Assembly: GCA_023458855.1 (NCBI GenBank)
Contig: JAEWWQ010000184.1
Coordinates: 1 to 5,245, forward strand
Length of the DNA: 5,245 nucleotides
Direction: 5' to 3'
Source of the DNA: Bacillota bacterium
GTDB lineage: Bacteria > Bacillota > Clostridia > Lachnospirales > Lachnospiraceae
The number at the start of each line of letters is the position of its first letter. Position 1 is the first letter of the stretch. A program made the position numbers and the translations under genes. This document shows, in pieces, positions 5,001-5,245 of the stretch. The notes below the pieces were generated by a model, which worked only from the letters and a program-made list of their open reading frames with translations, was not told where the DNA came from and searched no databases.

Positions 5001-5245
5001 ATGTCAGTATTCCATTTTGAATCCATGGTACCCATTACAAAAGGCTGGTCAAGTGATACGAAATATTGTGTTACAATTTCGGACGGGAAAAAATACCTAC
5101 TGCGTATTTCGAGCATAGAGCAACATAACCGTAAAAAGGTTGAATTTGAAATGATGCGCCGAGTTGCTGCTCTTGGTGTGCCAATGTGTCAGCCTATTGA
5201 ATTCGGAATTTGTGACGAGGGCGTTTATTCTCTGCAAAGCTGGAT
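5001..5245 (+). CDS. Aminoglycoside phosphotransferase (APH)-fold kinase, 5' part
   Basis: The first 81 residues of a phosphotransferase of the APH/choline kinase-like family (PF01636); the gene runs off the right edge and full members are about 260-300 residues. MSVFHFESMVPITKGWSSDT (1-20) contains the glycine-containing strand turn that covers ATP, KYLLRISSIEQHNRKKVEFE (31-50) has the VAIK-like strand with a Lys/Arg that would contact ATP phosphates and the helix with the conserved Glu, and VPMCQPIEFGICDEGVYSLQSW (61 onward) leads to the hinge. The catalytic loop (HxDxxxxN) lies outside the window. Relatives are often called aminoglycoside phosphotransferases, but many do not confer resistance and the substrate should be left open. 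It has its own strong RBS directly after the DUF1349 remnant, so it is probably transcribed on its own. Confidence 0.88.
   Translation, partial: MSVFHFESMVPITKGWSSDTKYCVTISDGKKYLLRISSIEQHNRKKVEFEMMRRVAALGVPMCQPIEFGICDEGVYSLQSW

Overview
The window looks like a piece of a low-to-moderate GC Bacillota chromosome, most likely a gut Clostridia/Lachnospiraceae-type organism. This is inferred from A/T-ending codons, strong purine-rich ribosome binding sites (AGGAG, GGGGGAG, AGGAGGG), protein families common in that group, and an all-plus-strand layout. Genus cannot be fixed from the sequence.

Region 1 (1-1310) is a sugar-metabolism operon tail. It holds the 3' part of an aldo/keto reductase, then a complete FucU-type L-fucose mutarotase 30 bases downstream, closed by a clear hairpin plus T-run terminator (1263-1302). 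This part is conventional.

Region 2 (about 1311-5245) is an accessory island of small single-domain genes, all on the plus strand. Intact or apparently intact genes are a GNAT acetyltransferase (1398-1895) with a DJ-1/PfpI-family gene 32 bases behind it (1928-2518), a RimJ/RimL-like GNAT (2947-3483), a PhnO-like GNAT (3653-4081), a second RimJ/RimL-like GNAT (4232-4768), and the 5' end of an aminoglycoside-phosphotransferase-fold kinase (from 5001, running off the window). No pathway links them. They are typical small-molecule modification, resistance and detoxification functions that are traded between strains.

The gaps between the intact genes are packed with pieces of other genes: the middle of a GNAT (2525-2752), the first 25 codons of a probable homocysteine S-methyltransferase (2820-2897), an unrecognised 39-codon C-terminal tail (3487-3606), a probable GNAT C-terminus (4135-4221) and the core of a DUF1349 protein (4793-4945). 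Three of these begin within a few bases to about 25 bases of the stop codon of the intact gene before them. A 32-base direct repeat with one mismatch (2496-2527 and 4059-4090) encodes the same last residues and stop codon (KFCLLL-stop) for two unrelated proteins, the DJ-1 family protein and the PhnO-like GNAT. Its first copy ends at the point where the GNAT fragment begins. The island therefore looks assembled by repeated gain, truncation and junction at gene 3' ends. No transposase, integrase or recognisable attC site is visible in the window, so the mechanism is unknown.
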